Assembly: GCA_943370215.1 (NCBI GenBank)
Contig: CALRQC020000004.1
Location: forward strand, 62,001 to 126,000
DNA: 64,000 bases
From: Niveispirillum sp943370215
GTDB taxonomy: Bacteria > Pseudomonadota > Alphaproteobacteria > Azospirillales > Azospirillaceae
Direction: 5' to 3'
Below the pieces are notes generated by a model. The model did no database searches. It was not told the DNA's origin and saw only the letters and a program-made list of their open reading frames with translations. Positions 44,971-53,230 of this stretch are shown piece after piece. Both the position numbers and the translations under genes were made by a program. Numbering within the stretch: position 1 is the stretch's first letter; the number at the start of each line of letters is the position of its first letter.

Positions 44971-47424
44971 ATGGAAAATCTGTCGCGGCGGGGGTTTTTG
45001 CAGGCTGGCGGGGCGCTGGTGGCCTTGGGCGCGGTGGCGGGCCACGCAGCGGCTGAGGCGACAACATCGCCCCCCGTCCGGCAGGTGACGCCGCTGGAGG
45101 GCGGCTGGCGCTTCCATCTGGGCCATGCGGCGGACCCGGCGCGGGATTTCGGCTTCGGCGCCTCCCACGATACCTATGCCAAATCAGGCGATATCGGCAC
45201 GGCCATCCAAGCCGGCGATTATGATGACAGCGCCTGGCAGGCGGTGGAATTGCCACATGATTGGGCGGTCGACCTGCCCTTCACCCCCTTCGGCGCGCCG
45301 GGCAGCGAGGCGGACAAGATCGGCGCCTATCAGGGGTTCAAGCCGCTGGGCCGGCGCTTTCCCGCCACCAGCGTCGGCTGGTATCGCCGGGAACTGCCCA
45401 TCGCCGCCGCTGAGGCCGGGCGTCGCCTGTTCCTGGATTTTGACGGGGTGGGCCGGGATTGTCTGGTGATCCTGAACGGCTTCGTTGTCGGTGGCAATGA
45501 AAGCGGCTATGTGCCCTTCCGCCTGGATATCAGCGATTTCGTCAAGCCGGGGGAACCCAACATCCTGCTGATCCGCTGCGATGTCAGCTTAGGCGAGGCT
45601 TGGTCTTACGAAGGGGCCGGGCTTTACCGGCAGGTACGGCTGGTCAGTTGCGCGCCCGCCCATATCCGCCACTGGGGCACCGCTGTCCGCTGCACGGTGG
45701 AGGGGGAAGCGACGGGGGACGCCGCCAGCATCGCCATCACCACCGAGATCGACAATGACGGCCCCACCCTGCCCATCCGCCTGCGCTCCACCCTGCTGGA
45801 CCCGCAGGGAAAGCCGGTGGCGGTACTGCTATCCGATCCCGTCACCCTGCCGGATTGGGGGGCGCATGAACTGACCCAGACGGTGCGGCTGGACCGCCCC
45901 GCCCTCTGGTCGCTGGAACAGCCCTCGCTCTACCAACTGATCAGCGAGATTATCGAAGACGATCGGGTGATCGACCGGCAGGAGACGCCATTCGGCATCC
46001 GCAGCGTCCGCTTTGATGCCGATCATGGCCTGTTCCTCAACGGCAAGCCGGTGAAGGTGAAGGGCACCTGCAACCATCAAGACCATGCCGGGGTCGGCTT
46101 TGCCGTGCCGGACAGCCTGCATGTCTGGCGGATCGAACAGTTGAAGGCGATGGGCAGCAACGCCTATCGCTCCACCCACCACCCGGCCCCGCCGGCGGTG
46201 CTGGAAGCTTGCGACCGGCTGGGGATGCTGGTGTTGGAGGAGACGCGCCAGATGTCCAGCAACTCGGAAGCGCTGGGCCAGTTGGAACGCATGGTGCGCC
46301 GGGGCCGCAACCACCCCAGCATCTTTCTGTGGAGCATCGGGAACGAGGAAATCCATCGCGGCAGCGAGACCGGTGCCCGCATCGCCGAGACGATGAAGCG
46401 CCGCGTCTACGCCCTGGATGGTACCCGCCCGGTGACAGAGGCCTTTAACGGCAAGCTGGGCAAAGGGGCCAGCCGGGTGCTGGATGTGATGGGCTGTAAT
46501 TATTACCTGGATGAGATCGACGCTTTCCATGCCGCCCACCCCACCGTGCCGATGATCGGCACGGAGACGGCCAGCACGGTGATGACCCGTGGCGCCTATC
46601 ACCGTGACGATCAGGCCGGCATCCTGCCCGCCTATGACCGGGAATTCCCGCGCTGGGCCAGCACAGCGGAGCGCTGGTGGCGTTTTTACGATGAGCGGCC
46701 CTTCCTGGCCGGCGGCTTTGTCTGGACGGGGTTCGATTATCGCGGCGAACCCACCCCGTTCGAACGCTGGCCGCAGCACAGCTCCTATTTCGGGATCATG
46801 GATAGCGGCGGCCTGCCGAAAGACAATTACTTCTATTACCGCGTCTGGTGGCGCAATGAACCAATGCTGCACCTGTTCCCGCACTGGACTTGGCCGGGGC
46901 GAGAGGGCCAGCCGGTGGAGGTCTGGGTTCACGCCAATTGCCATGCCGTGGAACTGCTGGCCAATGGCCGCAGCCTGGGCCGGCAGAATCTGGAGCGGAA
47001 CGGCCACCTGCAATGGACCGTGCCCTATGCGCCGGGCTGGATCGAAGCGCGGGGCTTTGACGCCCAGGGCCGGCAGATATTGACCCAACGGCGGGAGACG
47101 GCGGGCCAGCCGGCCGCCATCGCGCTTTCCAGCGACCGGCAACGGCTGAAAAGTGGTGAGGTGGCCGTGGTGCGGGCCGCTGTGCTGGACGCGGCCGGGC
47201 GGGAGGTGCCGACCGCCGACACTCTGGTCCGCTTCCGGTTGGCTGGTGCCGCCCGGTTGCTGGGCGTGGGCAATGGCGACCCGCGCAGCCTGGAACCCGA
47301 CCATGCCGACCAGCGCCACGCCTTCAACGGGCTCTGCGTTGCTATCCTTCAGGCCAGGGGCAATGGCCCGATCCGGGTGGAGGCGGAAGCGGCAGGGCTG
47401 CGCAGGGGCGTGCTGGAGTTATAA
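44971..47424 (+). CDS. Exported glycoside hydrolase family 2 (beta-galactosidase-like)
   Basis: Secreted or periplasmic glycosidase, 817 residues. It has a Tat-type signal (SRRGFLQAGGALVALGAV) with cleavage near HAAAEA. The order is: sugar-binding jelly roll (about 40-235, HDWAVDLPF), immunoglobulin-like domain, TIM barrel with acid/base Glu459 in WSIGNEEIH and nucleophile Glu532 in IGTETAST, then DUF4982-like and C-terminal beta domains (about 630-817). The substrate could be a beta-galactoside, glucuronide or mannoside. It ends at a strong terminator and stands alone. Confidence 0.92.
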   Translation: MENLSRRGFLQAGGALVALGAVAGHAAAEATTSPPVRQVTPLEGGWRFHLGHAADPARDFGFGASHDTYAKSGDIGTAIQAGDYDDSAWQAVELPHDWAVDLPFTPFGAPGSEADKIGAYQGFKPLGRRFPATSVGWYRRELPIAAAEAGRRLFLDFDGVGRDCLVILNGFVVGGNESGYVPFRLDISDFVKPGEPNILLIRCDVSLGEAWSYEGAGLYRQVRLVSCAPAHIRHWGTAVRCTVEGEATGDAASIAITTEIDNDGPTLPIRLRSTLLDPQGKPVAVLLSDPVTLPDWGAHELTQTVRLDRPALWSLEQPSLYQLISEIIEDDRVIDRQETPFGIRSVRFDADHGLFLNGKPVKVKGTCNHQDHAGVGFAVPDSLHVWRIEQLKAMGSNAYRSTHHPAPPAVLEACDRLGMLVLEETRQMSSNSEALGQLERMVRRGRNHPSIFLWSIGNEEIHRGSETGARIAETMKRRVYALDGTRPVTEAFNGKLGKGASRVLDVMGCNYYLDEIDAFHAAHPTVPMIGTETASTVMTRGAYHRDDQAGILPAYDREFPRWASTAERWWRFYDERPFLAGGFVWTGFDYRGEPTPFERWPQHSSYFGIMDSGGLPKDNYFYYRVWWRNEPMLHLFPHWTWPGREGQPVEVWVHANCHAVELLANGRSLGRQNLERNGHLQWTVPYAPGWIEARGFDAQGRQILTQRRETAGQPAAIALSSDRQRLKSGEVAVVRAAVLDAAGREVPTADTLVRFRLAGAARLLGVGNGDPRSLEPDHADQRHAFNGLCVAILQARGNGPIRVEAEAAGLRRGVLEL

Positions 47425-47430
47425 AAACAA

Positions 47431-47466
47431 AGGGGGGCTTGGCACCATTCTGCCAAGCCCCCTTTT
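47431..47466. terminator. Terminator between the GH2 gene and the Lrp-type regulator gene
   Basis: Arms AAGGGGGGCTTGGCA and TGCCAAGCCCCCTTT, 6-nt loop, then TT. Its A-rich left flank also makes it usable by the converging minus-strand gene. Confidence 0.88.
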
Positions 47467-47520
47467 TAGATATCGGTTCTTCACACCGACACCGGCAGCG
47501 GTCACCGCCGCCGGCCAGGA

Positions 47521-48045
47521 TTACGCCTCGTCGTCGTATTCCTCGTCATCATCCTTGGTTTCCGGACCGACATCGACATCGATCGGCACGCCCGGTTCAT
47601 ATTTGGACTGACGGATGGCCAGGGCCGACTTCACATGGCTGACATTGGGGGCCGCCGTCAGCTTGGTGGTCAAAAACCGCTGATAGCTGTCCCAATCCAC
47701 GGCGACGACCTTCAGCAGAAAGTCCGTCTCACCGGCCAGCATGTTGCATTCCCGCACCTCCGGCCAGCTATTGACCAGGGATTCGAAACGCTTCAGGTCG
47801 GTTTCGGCCTGTGAGGACAGGCCGACCTGTGCGAAAACCGTCACATGGAAGCCCATGGATTCGGGATTGATGTCCGCATGATAGCCGCGAATATAGCCGG
47901 CTTCCTCCAACGCGCGCACACGGCGCAGGCAAGGGGGGGCCGAGATGCCGGCACGACGCGCCAGCTCCACATTCGTCATCCGGCCGTCCGCCTGCAGGTC
48001 ACGTAGGATGCGCCGATCAATTCGGTCGAGTTTAACCCGCCGCAT
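47521..48045 (-). CDS. Lrp/AsnC family transcriptional regulator
   Basis: Feast/famine regulator of 174 residues from the ATG at 48045. The N-terminal helix-turn-helix reads LDRIDRRILRDLQADGRMTN and ARRAGISAPPCLRRVRALEE. The C-terminal RAM ligand domain follows (about 70-150: VNSWPEVRECNMLAGETDFL). It ends in an unusual Asp/Glu-rich tail (about 160-174). Such regulators respond to amino acids; the target is unknown, and no amino-acid exporter is adjacent. Confidence 0.92.
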   Translation of the reverse strand: MRRVKLDRIDRRILRDLQADGRMTNVELARRAGISAPPCLRRVRALEEAGYIRGYHADINPESMGFHVTVFAQVGLSSQAETDLKRFESLVNSWPEVRECNMLAGETDFLLKVVAVDWDSYQRFLTTKLTAAPNVSHVKSALAIRQSKYEPGVPIDVDVGPETKDDDEEYDDEA

Positions 48046-48175
48046 GGTGATTTCTTTGACTCCAAGGGTTTGGATTTGAGCAATGATATTACACGCCCAA
48101 CGGCAAGCTGCAAGAGCGGGGGGCCGTTTCAGGTGAAATTTTCTTATACGATTGACGTGTGAAAGGCCATTAACT

Positions 48176-49174
48176 GTGACGAACAGCCCCTCCCCCCTCT
48201 GCTGGGTAATGTCCGATGGCCGCGCCGGGATTGAAAATCCTTGCCTGGGATTGGTAGAGGCCATGGGGCTGTCCCCCATCGTCAAGCGTATCGCCCTGCG
48301 CACGCCGTGGCGGCAGACCACGCCCTATCTGCCGCTGCCCGGTCTCTCCCTGCCGCTGGCGCCGGGATCGGCCCGGCTGACCCCACCCTGGCCCGATCTG
48401 TTGATTTCCTCCGGCCGGCAGGCGGTCGGCCTGTCGCTGGCCATCGGGCGCCGTGCGCCCAAATGCGTGAGGGTGCATATCCAGAATCCGGGCGTACCCT
48501 TCGACCGTTTCGATCTGGTCTCCCTCCCCGCGCATGACGGCAAGCACGGGGCCACTCTGGTGGAAAGCATCGGCGCCATCCACCGGGTGACGCCGGCGAA
48601 ACTGGCCGCAGCAGCCGCCACCTTCGCACCGCGCGTGGCGGGGCTGGCCCGGCCGCTGGTGGCGGTGATGATCGGCGGCTCCAACCGCTTCTCCCGCCTG
48701 ACGCCCAAGATCATGGTGGAACTGGCCGACCGGCTGGAACGCCTGGCGCGTGAACAGCAGGTCGGCCTGATGATCACCACCTCACGCCGTACGGGGGCGG
48801 AAAATGAAGCCATCCTGCGGGAGAGGCTGGCGGGCCTGCCCGTCTGGCTGTGGGATGGTACCGGCGACAATCCCTATTTCGGCTTCCTGGCGCTGGCCGA
48901 TGCCTTGATCGTCACCAGCGACAGCGTGGCCATGGTGTCGGAAGCCGCCAGCACCGGCAAGCCGGTGCATATTATCGACCTGGCCGGCAATGCCCCCAAA
49001 TTCACCCGCTTCCATGACAGGCTGCGTGCCGACGGCATCACCCGCCCGTTCACCGGGCGGCTGGAAAGCTGGGATTATCAGCCCCTGGACGACACGGCGC
49101 GGCTGGCCGCCAGCACGTGGGCCGTGCTGGCGCGCAAGGGCGGCTTTACAGCCCCGGCAGCATCTGCGGGGTAA
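48176..49174 (+). CDS. Mitochondrial fission ELM1 family protein (DUF1022)
   Basis: Protein of 332 residues from the GTG at 48176 (AAAGG 9 nt upstream); a TTG at 48152 is the alternative. It shows family segments CWVMSDGRAGIENPCLGL at the N-terminus, VAVMIGGSNRFSRLTP in the middle and DALIVTSDSVAMVSEAASTG near the end, the last resembling GT-B nucleotide-sugar sites. In plants ELM1 recruits a dynamin; bacterial homologues are uncharacterised and may be glycosyltransferases. Its 3' end overlaps the convergent acetyltransferase gene by 29 nt. Confidence 0.88.
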   Translation: MTNSPSPLCWVMSDGRAGIENPCLGLVEAMGLSPIVKRIALRTPWRQTTPYLPLPGLSLPLAPGSARLTPPWPDLLISSGRQAVGLSLAIGRRAPKCVRVHIQNPGVPFDRFDLVSLPAHDGKHGATLVESIGAIHRVTPAKLAAAAATFAPRVAGLARPLVAVMIGGSNRFSRLTPKIMVELADRLERLAREQQVGLMITTSRRTGAENEAILRERLAGLPVWLWDGTGDNPYFGFLALADALIVTSDSVAMVSEAASTGKPVHIIDLAGNAPKFTRFHDRLRADGITRPFTGRLESWDYQPLDDTARLAASTWAVLARKGGFTAPAASAG

Positions 49175-49718
49175 AGGGCAAAGGCATGGCATCCAGCGGG
49201 GGCGGCATGTCGCTGCCACCCAGCGGCCGCACCATCATCACCCAATCCAGCCAGCGCCCATGCTTGACACCCAAGCCCGGCACAGTGGCCGCTGGTGTAA
49301 AACCAAGCGCGCGATGCAGCCCCATGGAGCCATCATTGCCGCCATCCCCGATCACGGCCACCATGCGACGGTAGCCAGCCTTGGTGCAGATATCGATCAA
49401 AGCCCGCAGCAGGGCACGCCCCACCCCGACCCCTTGGGCCTCCGGCGCAATATAGATCGAATTCTCCACAGTGAAACGATAGCCGGGGCGTGACCGGAAC
49501 GGGCTGGCATAGGCGTAACCCAGAAAGCGCCCGTCGCGTTCGGCCACCAGATAAGGATAACCCTGATCCAGCAATTTCTGGATACGCTGCGCCATTTCAG
49601 CCGCATCGGGCGGCACCGCCTCATAGCTCGCCGTTCCGTCCGTCACGTGCGGGGCATAGATCGCGGCAATTACCACCGCGTCATCCAGCCGCACCGGACG
49701 AATGTTGATACTACTCAT
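49146..49718 (-). CDS. GNAT acetyltransferase, phosphinothricin N-acetyltransferase-like
   Basis: Acetyltransferase of 190 residues from the ATG at 49718 (AGGGGA upstream). The N-terminus IRPVRLDDAVVIAAIYAPHV and DGTASYEAVPP is typical of the PAT/bar group, and the acetyl-CoA loop is IAPEAQGVGVGRALLRALID. The C-terminal GLHRALGFTPAATVPGLGVK also fits. Native substrates of such chromosomal members are usually amino-acid analogues; not known here. Confidence 0.9.
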   Translation of the reverse strand: MSSINIRPVRLDDAVVIAAIYAPHVTDGTASYEAVPPDAAEMAQRIQKLLDQGYPYLVAERDGRFLGYAYASPFRSRPGYRFTVENSIYIAPEAQGVGVGRALLRALIDICTKAGYRRMVAVIGDGGNDGSMGLHRALGFTPAATVPGLGVKHGRWLDWVMMVRPLGGSDMPPPLDAMPLPFTPQMLPGL

Positions 49719-49763
49719 GTGGTTTCCCCTGTTCTTTTTCATTCTTGATCAGGCCGGCGGTTT

Positions 49764-50675
49764 CTACCGCCGTGCCAGCAGGACGGGGGCAGGCACGGCC
49801 CCCACAGCCGCCACCAGCCGACGCATATGACTGGCCAACACCTCCAGATAGGGCAACCGGCTCAACGACAGTTCTTCCATATAAAGCGCACGATTCAATT
49901 CAATCTGCAGCGTGTGCACCCCATCCGCAGGGCGACCATAATGCCGGGTGGTGTACCCCCCCGCATAGGGGGCATTGCGCCCCACCACATAGCCCATTGC
50001 CGTCAGGTTGCTTTCCGCCGCCAGTGTGACCTGGGGCGCACAGGCGCTGCCGAAACAATCCCCCAGCACGGCATCCAGGCTGCCCATGGAGGCCAGTTCG
50101 GGCGGCAGCCCAATGGAGGGCATGGAGTGACAATCCAGCAGGATGCAATAACCAAAGCGGGTCCGCGTCGCCTCAATCAGCCCGCGCAGGGCTTCATGAT
50201 AGGGATAATAACAGCGCCCCAGCCGGGCCCGCGCATCTGCGAAGGAAAGGCGACCGGTATAGATCTCCTCCCCATTCGCGACCACACGGGGCACGGTGCC
50301 CAGCCCGGCGGCCACGCGCGGGCTGCGGCTGTTGACATGGCTGGGCAGCGGCCCATCGAACATGCTGGGGTCCAGTTCGAAAGGTTCGCGGTTGGGATCG
50401 AGGAAGGCGCGCGGGAACAGGGCGGCCAGCATCGGCACGCCCAATGAAACCGCTGCCTGGAAAATCTCATCCACATAACCGTCTTCCGACCGGCGCAGGG
50501 TCAGCGGATCCAGTCGGGAGCGGGCGATGAAGGATGGCGGATATTCGCGCCCGCTATGGGGGCTGGCCAGCACAACCGGCAGCAATTGCTCCAGCGGCTG
50601 ATGCAGCCGGTAGACGCCCCCTTCCGCGTCTTCGACACGGCTCTCAACAATGGAACGGGGGGGTGCAGGTATCAT
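49764..50675 (-). CDS. N-formylglutamate amidohydrolase family protein
   Basis: Predicted zinc hydrolase of 303 residues from the ATG at 50675. Family segments are VLASPHSGREYPPSFI, the FLDPNREPFELDPSMF region and LLDCHSMPSIG, where the His and acidic residues fit the metal site. HutG-type enzymes release formate from N-formylglutamate in histidine use, but no other hut genes are near, so the substrate may differ. It lies 45 nt upstream of the acetyltransferase gene on the same strand. Confidence 0.88.
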   Translation of the reverse strand: MIPAPPRSIVESRVEDAEGGVYRLHQPLEQLLPVVLASPHSGREYPPSFIARSRLDPLTLRRSEDGYVDEIFQAAVSLGVPMLAALFPRAFLDPNREPFELDPSMFDGPLPSHVNSRSPRVAAGLGTVPRVVANGEEIYTGRLSFADARARLGRCYYPYHEALRGLIEATRTRFGYCILLDCHSMPSIGLPPELASMGSLDAVLGDCFGSACAPQVTLAAESNLTAMGYVVGRNAPYAGGYTTRHYGRPADGVHTLQIELNRALYMEELSLSRLPYLEVLASHMRRLVAAVGAVPAPVLLARR

Positions 50676-50831
50676 ACTTTGAGGTGTAACGGAATCCGGT
50701 GCCTCCCGCCAGCCAGGGCAAGCACGAAAATTTTCCAAGCCTGATCCAAATAGGGTGTTGCCAGCCACCGGAGCAGTTGCTATAAGCCCGCCCACTCCGG
50801 CGGTCACAGCTTCCGGGGCACTCGATGGATC

Positions 50832-50906
50832 GGGCGGTTAGCTCAGCGGGAGAGCACTTCCTTGACATGGAAGGGGTCACAGGTTCAATCCCTGTACCGC
50901 CCACCA
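50832..50906 (+). tRNA. tRNA-Val(GAC), copy 1
   Basis: A 75-nt cloverleaf with acceptor arms GGGCGGT/ACCGCCC, anticodon stem-loop CTTCCTTGACATGGAAG (anticodon GAC) and encoded CCA. Confidence 0.97.
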
Positions 50907-50970
50907 TCCAGCGGGTAGGGACCGAAAGGTCGGATCGCAAGGCATCCTGCGCCTTGGATCTAAAAGATAC

Positions 50971-51045
50971 GGGCGGTTAGCTCAGCGGGAGAGCACTTCC
51001 TTGACATGGAAGGGGTCACAGGTTCAATCCCTGTACCGCCCACCA
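50971..51045 (+). tRNA. tRNA-Val(GAC), copy 2
   Basis: Identical to the copy 64 nt upstream. The pair ends at one terminator, so they are probably one transcript. Confidence 0.97.
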
Positions 51046-51060
51046 TCCTTATGGGATGAG

Positions 51061-51083
51061 GCCGCCATGGGGCGGCTTTTTTA
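51061..51083 (+). terminator. Rho-independent terminator of the tRNA-Val pair
   Basis: Arms GCCGCC and GGCGGC with a 4-nt loop, followed by TTTTTTATT, 15 nt past the second tRNA. Confidence 0.9.
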
Positions 51084-51129
51084 TTGCCTGCACGGTTTGG
51101 CAGAACCGCTCTCCAGCAACCAAAGCCGC

Positions 51130-52494
51130 CTAATGCGGTCGGACAAGATCCGTGCGCGACATGCGCAACACATTCTCCGGCACATCGACCCAGCCACCGA
51201 TCAGCCCGCCGGCCAGAAACGCAACACCCGCCTCCTCGCACAGCTTCTCCATCGCCACATCCTCCACCCCTTCCACGGAGACATGCAGGCGTAACTTCGC
51301 AGCAGCGGCACCAAAGCGCAGCAATTCCGGGCGCAGCCGCTCCGCGCTCACCCCCGCCGGCAGCAGCAGTGAGGCAATTCTGGCGCCGGAAGCCGCGACG
51401 GCGGGCAGGTCATTGCCATGGATATCCACCACCACCATGATCGTCCGGCCGAAGGGCCGCAGGGTGGATACCATCTCCGCCAACCGACCGGCCGGCACGC
51501 CGGCGGGTACACCGGACAGGTGATAGGTCATGAACGCGCGCAGATGCGCCGGAATGGTCTGAAGCAGGGCCACCATTTCCCGACGGCGCGTCAATACCGC
51601 CAGCGTTTCGAAATGGATTGGCAACGACAGGAAAAAACGGAAACGGTTGTCGTAAAGCTCCAGCGCCGTATCCAGCGCATGGCGGATGATCGCCATGTCG
51701 GTCTGCAAAATCTGATGCGGATCAGCCGGATCGTCCTGGCACTCATACCCCCAGGCCGGCATCCGGCCCCGGCGGGGACGGCTGCAGCGCGCAATATAGA
51801 TGGACAGCACCTGCTGGCGCGCATCCCAGGCGGGGCGATATTTCACCTCCAGCGGTCCGGCCCAGGTGGAAAGGGTAGTATGCGATGATGCCGCCGCCGC
51901 CGTCGCTCCCGATATCTCCCGATCACCGGCCATGTTCCGGCGCTGCTGCGCCACGGCGGCATCCAGCATGTCCTTCAGCTTGGCCGGGGCGAACATCATC
52001 TCCGACCCCAGTTCCTGCACCGCTGTATGCACAATGATCGATTCGGTATCGGCATCCCCCAACAACAGCTTCTGCAGCTCCTCCAACATCTTGGCACAGA
52101 TCAGCCGGGCCTGATCCGGCCCGAGATGTGAGAAAACAACGACATAGGCTTCCGGTCCATGGCGGAACCAGGCATCGCCGGGCCCCAGCTTCTGCTCCAG
52201 CAGCTTTTCCGTCAACTGATGCACCCGTTCCGCCACTGTCACCCAGCGGTTACCCAACCGGGCCTGCAGACTTTCCAGCCCCAGCAGATGCACGCTGCCG
52301 CATTGCGTGGGGTCGCGTTCGCTGAAAATACGCCGCAGAGTGGGGGCCAGTGCAGCACTGTGCCCACGCGACGGGATGGCAGCCTGATCATGCACATTTT
52401 CAGTTGCACGATGCTGTGCCGCCATTGACGGCACCAGGGTATCCGCATCATCTTCCCGCAGGGCGGCAAGAACGGAGTCTAGAAAATTTTTCAT
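51130..52494 (-). CDS. Degenerate GGDEF/EAL-like protein
   Basis: Protein of 454 residues from the ATG at 52494 (GGAGGG upstream). The middle (about 65-170) aligns by eye with a GGDEF fold in which the active loop reads RHGPEAYVVVFSHLG. The C-terminal half (about 215-450) looks like an EAL domain without the Glu-Ala-Leu signature (start LEVKYRPAW) and with a late VEGVEDVAMEKLCEEAGV that mimics the EAL C-terminal block. Both catalytic signatures are missing, so a c-di-GMP-binding or signalling role without enzyme activity is inferred. It is divergent from the PAS-chemoreceptor pair. Confidence 0.7.
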   Translation of the reverse strand: MKNFLDSVLAALREDDADTLVPSMAAQHRATENVHDQAAIPSRGHSAALAPTLRRIFSERDPTQCGSVHLLGLESLQARLGNRWVTVAERVHQLTEKLLEQKLGPGDAWFRHGPEAYVVVFSHLGPDQARLICAKMLEELQKLLLGDADTESIIVHTAVQELGSEMMFAPAKLKDMLDAAVAQQRRNMAGDREISGATAAAASSHTTLSTWAGPLEVKYRPAWDARQQVLSIYIARCSRPRRGRMPAWGYECQDDPADPHQILQTDMAIIRHALDTALELYDNRFRFFLSLPIHFETLAVLTRRREMVALLQTIPAHLRAFMTYHLSGVPAGVPAGRLAEMVSTLRPFGRTIMVVVDIHGNDLPAVAASGARIASLLLPAGVSAERLRPELLRFGAAAAKLRLHVSVEGVEDVAMEKLCEEAGVAFLAGGLIGGWVDVPENVLRMSRTDLVRPH

Positions 52495-52693
52495 CGGCCA
52501 AGCCCTCCCAAGCCTGTGCCTCACCCACCATTACTTTAAATCAAACATCCTTAACAAATAATGAGCCCTCTCGCACGATAAGGTGGAAATTTCCCAACAA
52601 TATCCAAATGGAAAGTAGCTGACCTAGATCAATGTGGCGACTTAATCATTCCGATACAATGGCGCCACAAAGAATGCCCAGGAAGGAACGCCG

Positions 52694-53230
52694 ATGAGTG
52701 AAAAGAGTAACCAGAGGCCAACCCTGACCGGCAGGGAGCGCCAGATTGCTGATGATGAACTGATCGTCACCAAAACGGACAAGGGTGGGCGTATTACCTA
52801 TGCCAACCGCACCTTCCTGCGCGTTGCTCATATGACGGAGGCGGAGGCGCTGGGCGCTCCCCACAACTGCATCCGGCATCCGGATATGCCCCGCGTTGTC
52901 TTCAAGTTGTTGTGGGATCAGATTGGTGCCGGCAAGGAAATCTTCGCCTATGTGCTCAATCGCGCCCGCAACGGCGACCATTACTGGGTTTTCGCCCATG
53001 TGACCCCATCGCGGGACATGGGCGGCAATATCATCGGCTATCACTCCAACCGGCGCACTGCCGACCGCCGCATCGTCAGCGAGATCATCACCCCCGTCTA
53101 CAAGGCGTTGTTGGACGAGGAGGCCAAGCATAGCCGCATCCGTGAAGGCATGGCGGCCAGTGAAGCATTACTGGGCAAGGTATTGCGGGAACGGGGGCAG
53201 AGCTATGACCAGTTCATCTTCTCTCTTTAA
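52694..53230 (+). CDS. Stand-alone PAS domain protein, Aer-like
   Basis: Cytoplasmic sensor protein of 178 residues. A PAS domain (about 20-125) has the Aer-type sequence DDELIVTKTDKGGRITYANR, GAPHNCIRHPDMPR and YWVFAHVTPSRD; in Aer this fold binds FAD and senses redox state. A helical tail (about 125-178) ends SYDQFIFSL. It has no membrane segment. Its last 26 nt overlap the chemoreceptor gene in another frame, so the two are probably coupled and act together. Confidence 0.88.
   Translation: MSEKSNQRPTLTGRERQIADDELIVTKTDKGGRITYANRTFLRVAHMTEAEALGAPHNCIRHPDMPRVVFKLLWDQIGAGKEIFAYVLNRARNGDHYWVFAHVTPSRDMGGNIIGYHSNRRTADRRIVSEIITPVYKALLDEEAKHSRIREGMAASEALLGKVLRERGQSYDQFIFSL

Noticed and set aside
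47521..48321. Extended N-terminus of the Lrp-type regulator
   Set aside because: The extra 92 residues overlap the start region of the divergent ELM1-family gene and precede the normal helix-turn-helix start.
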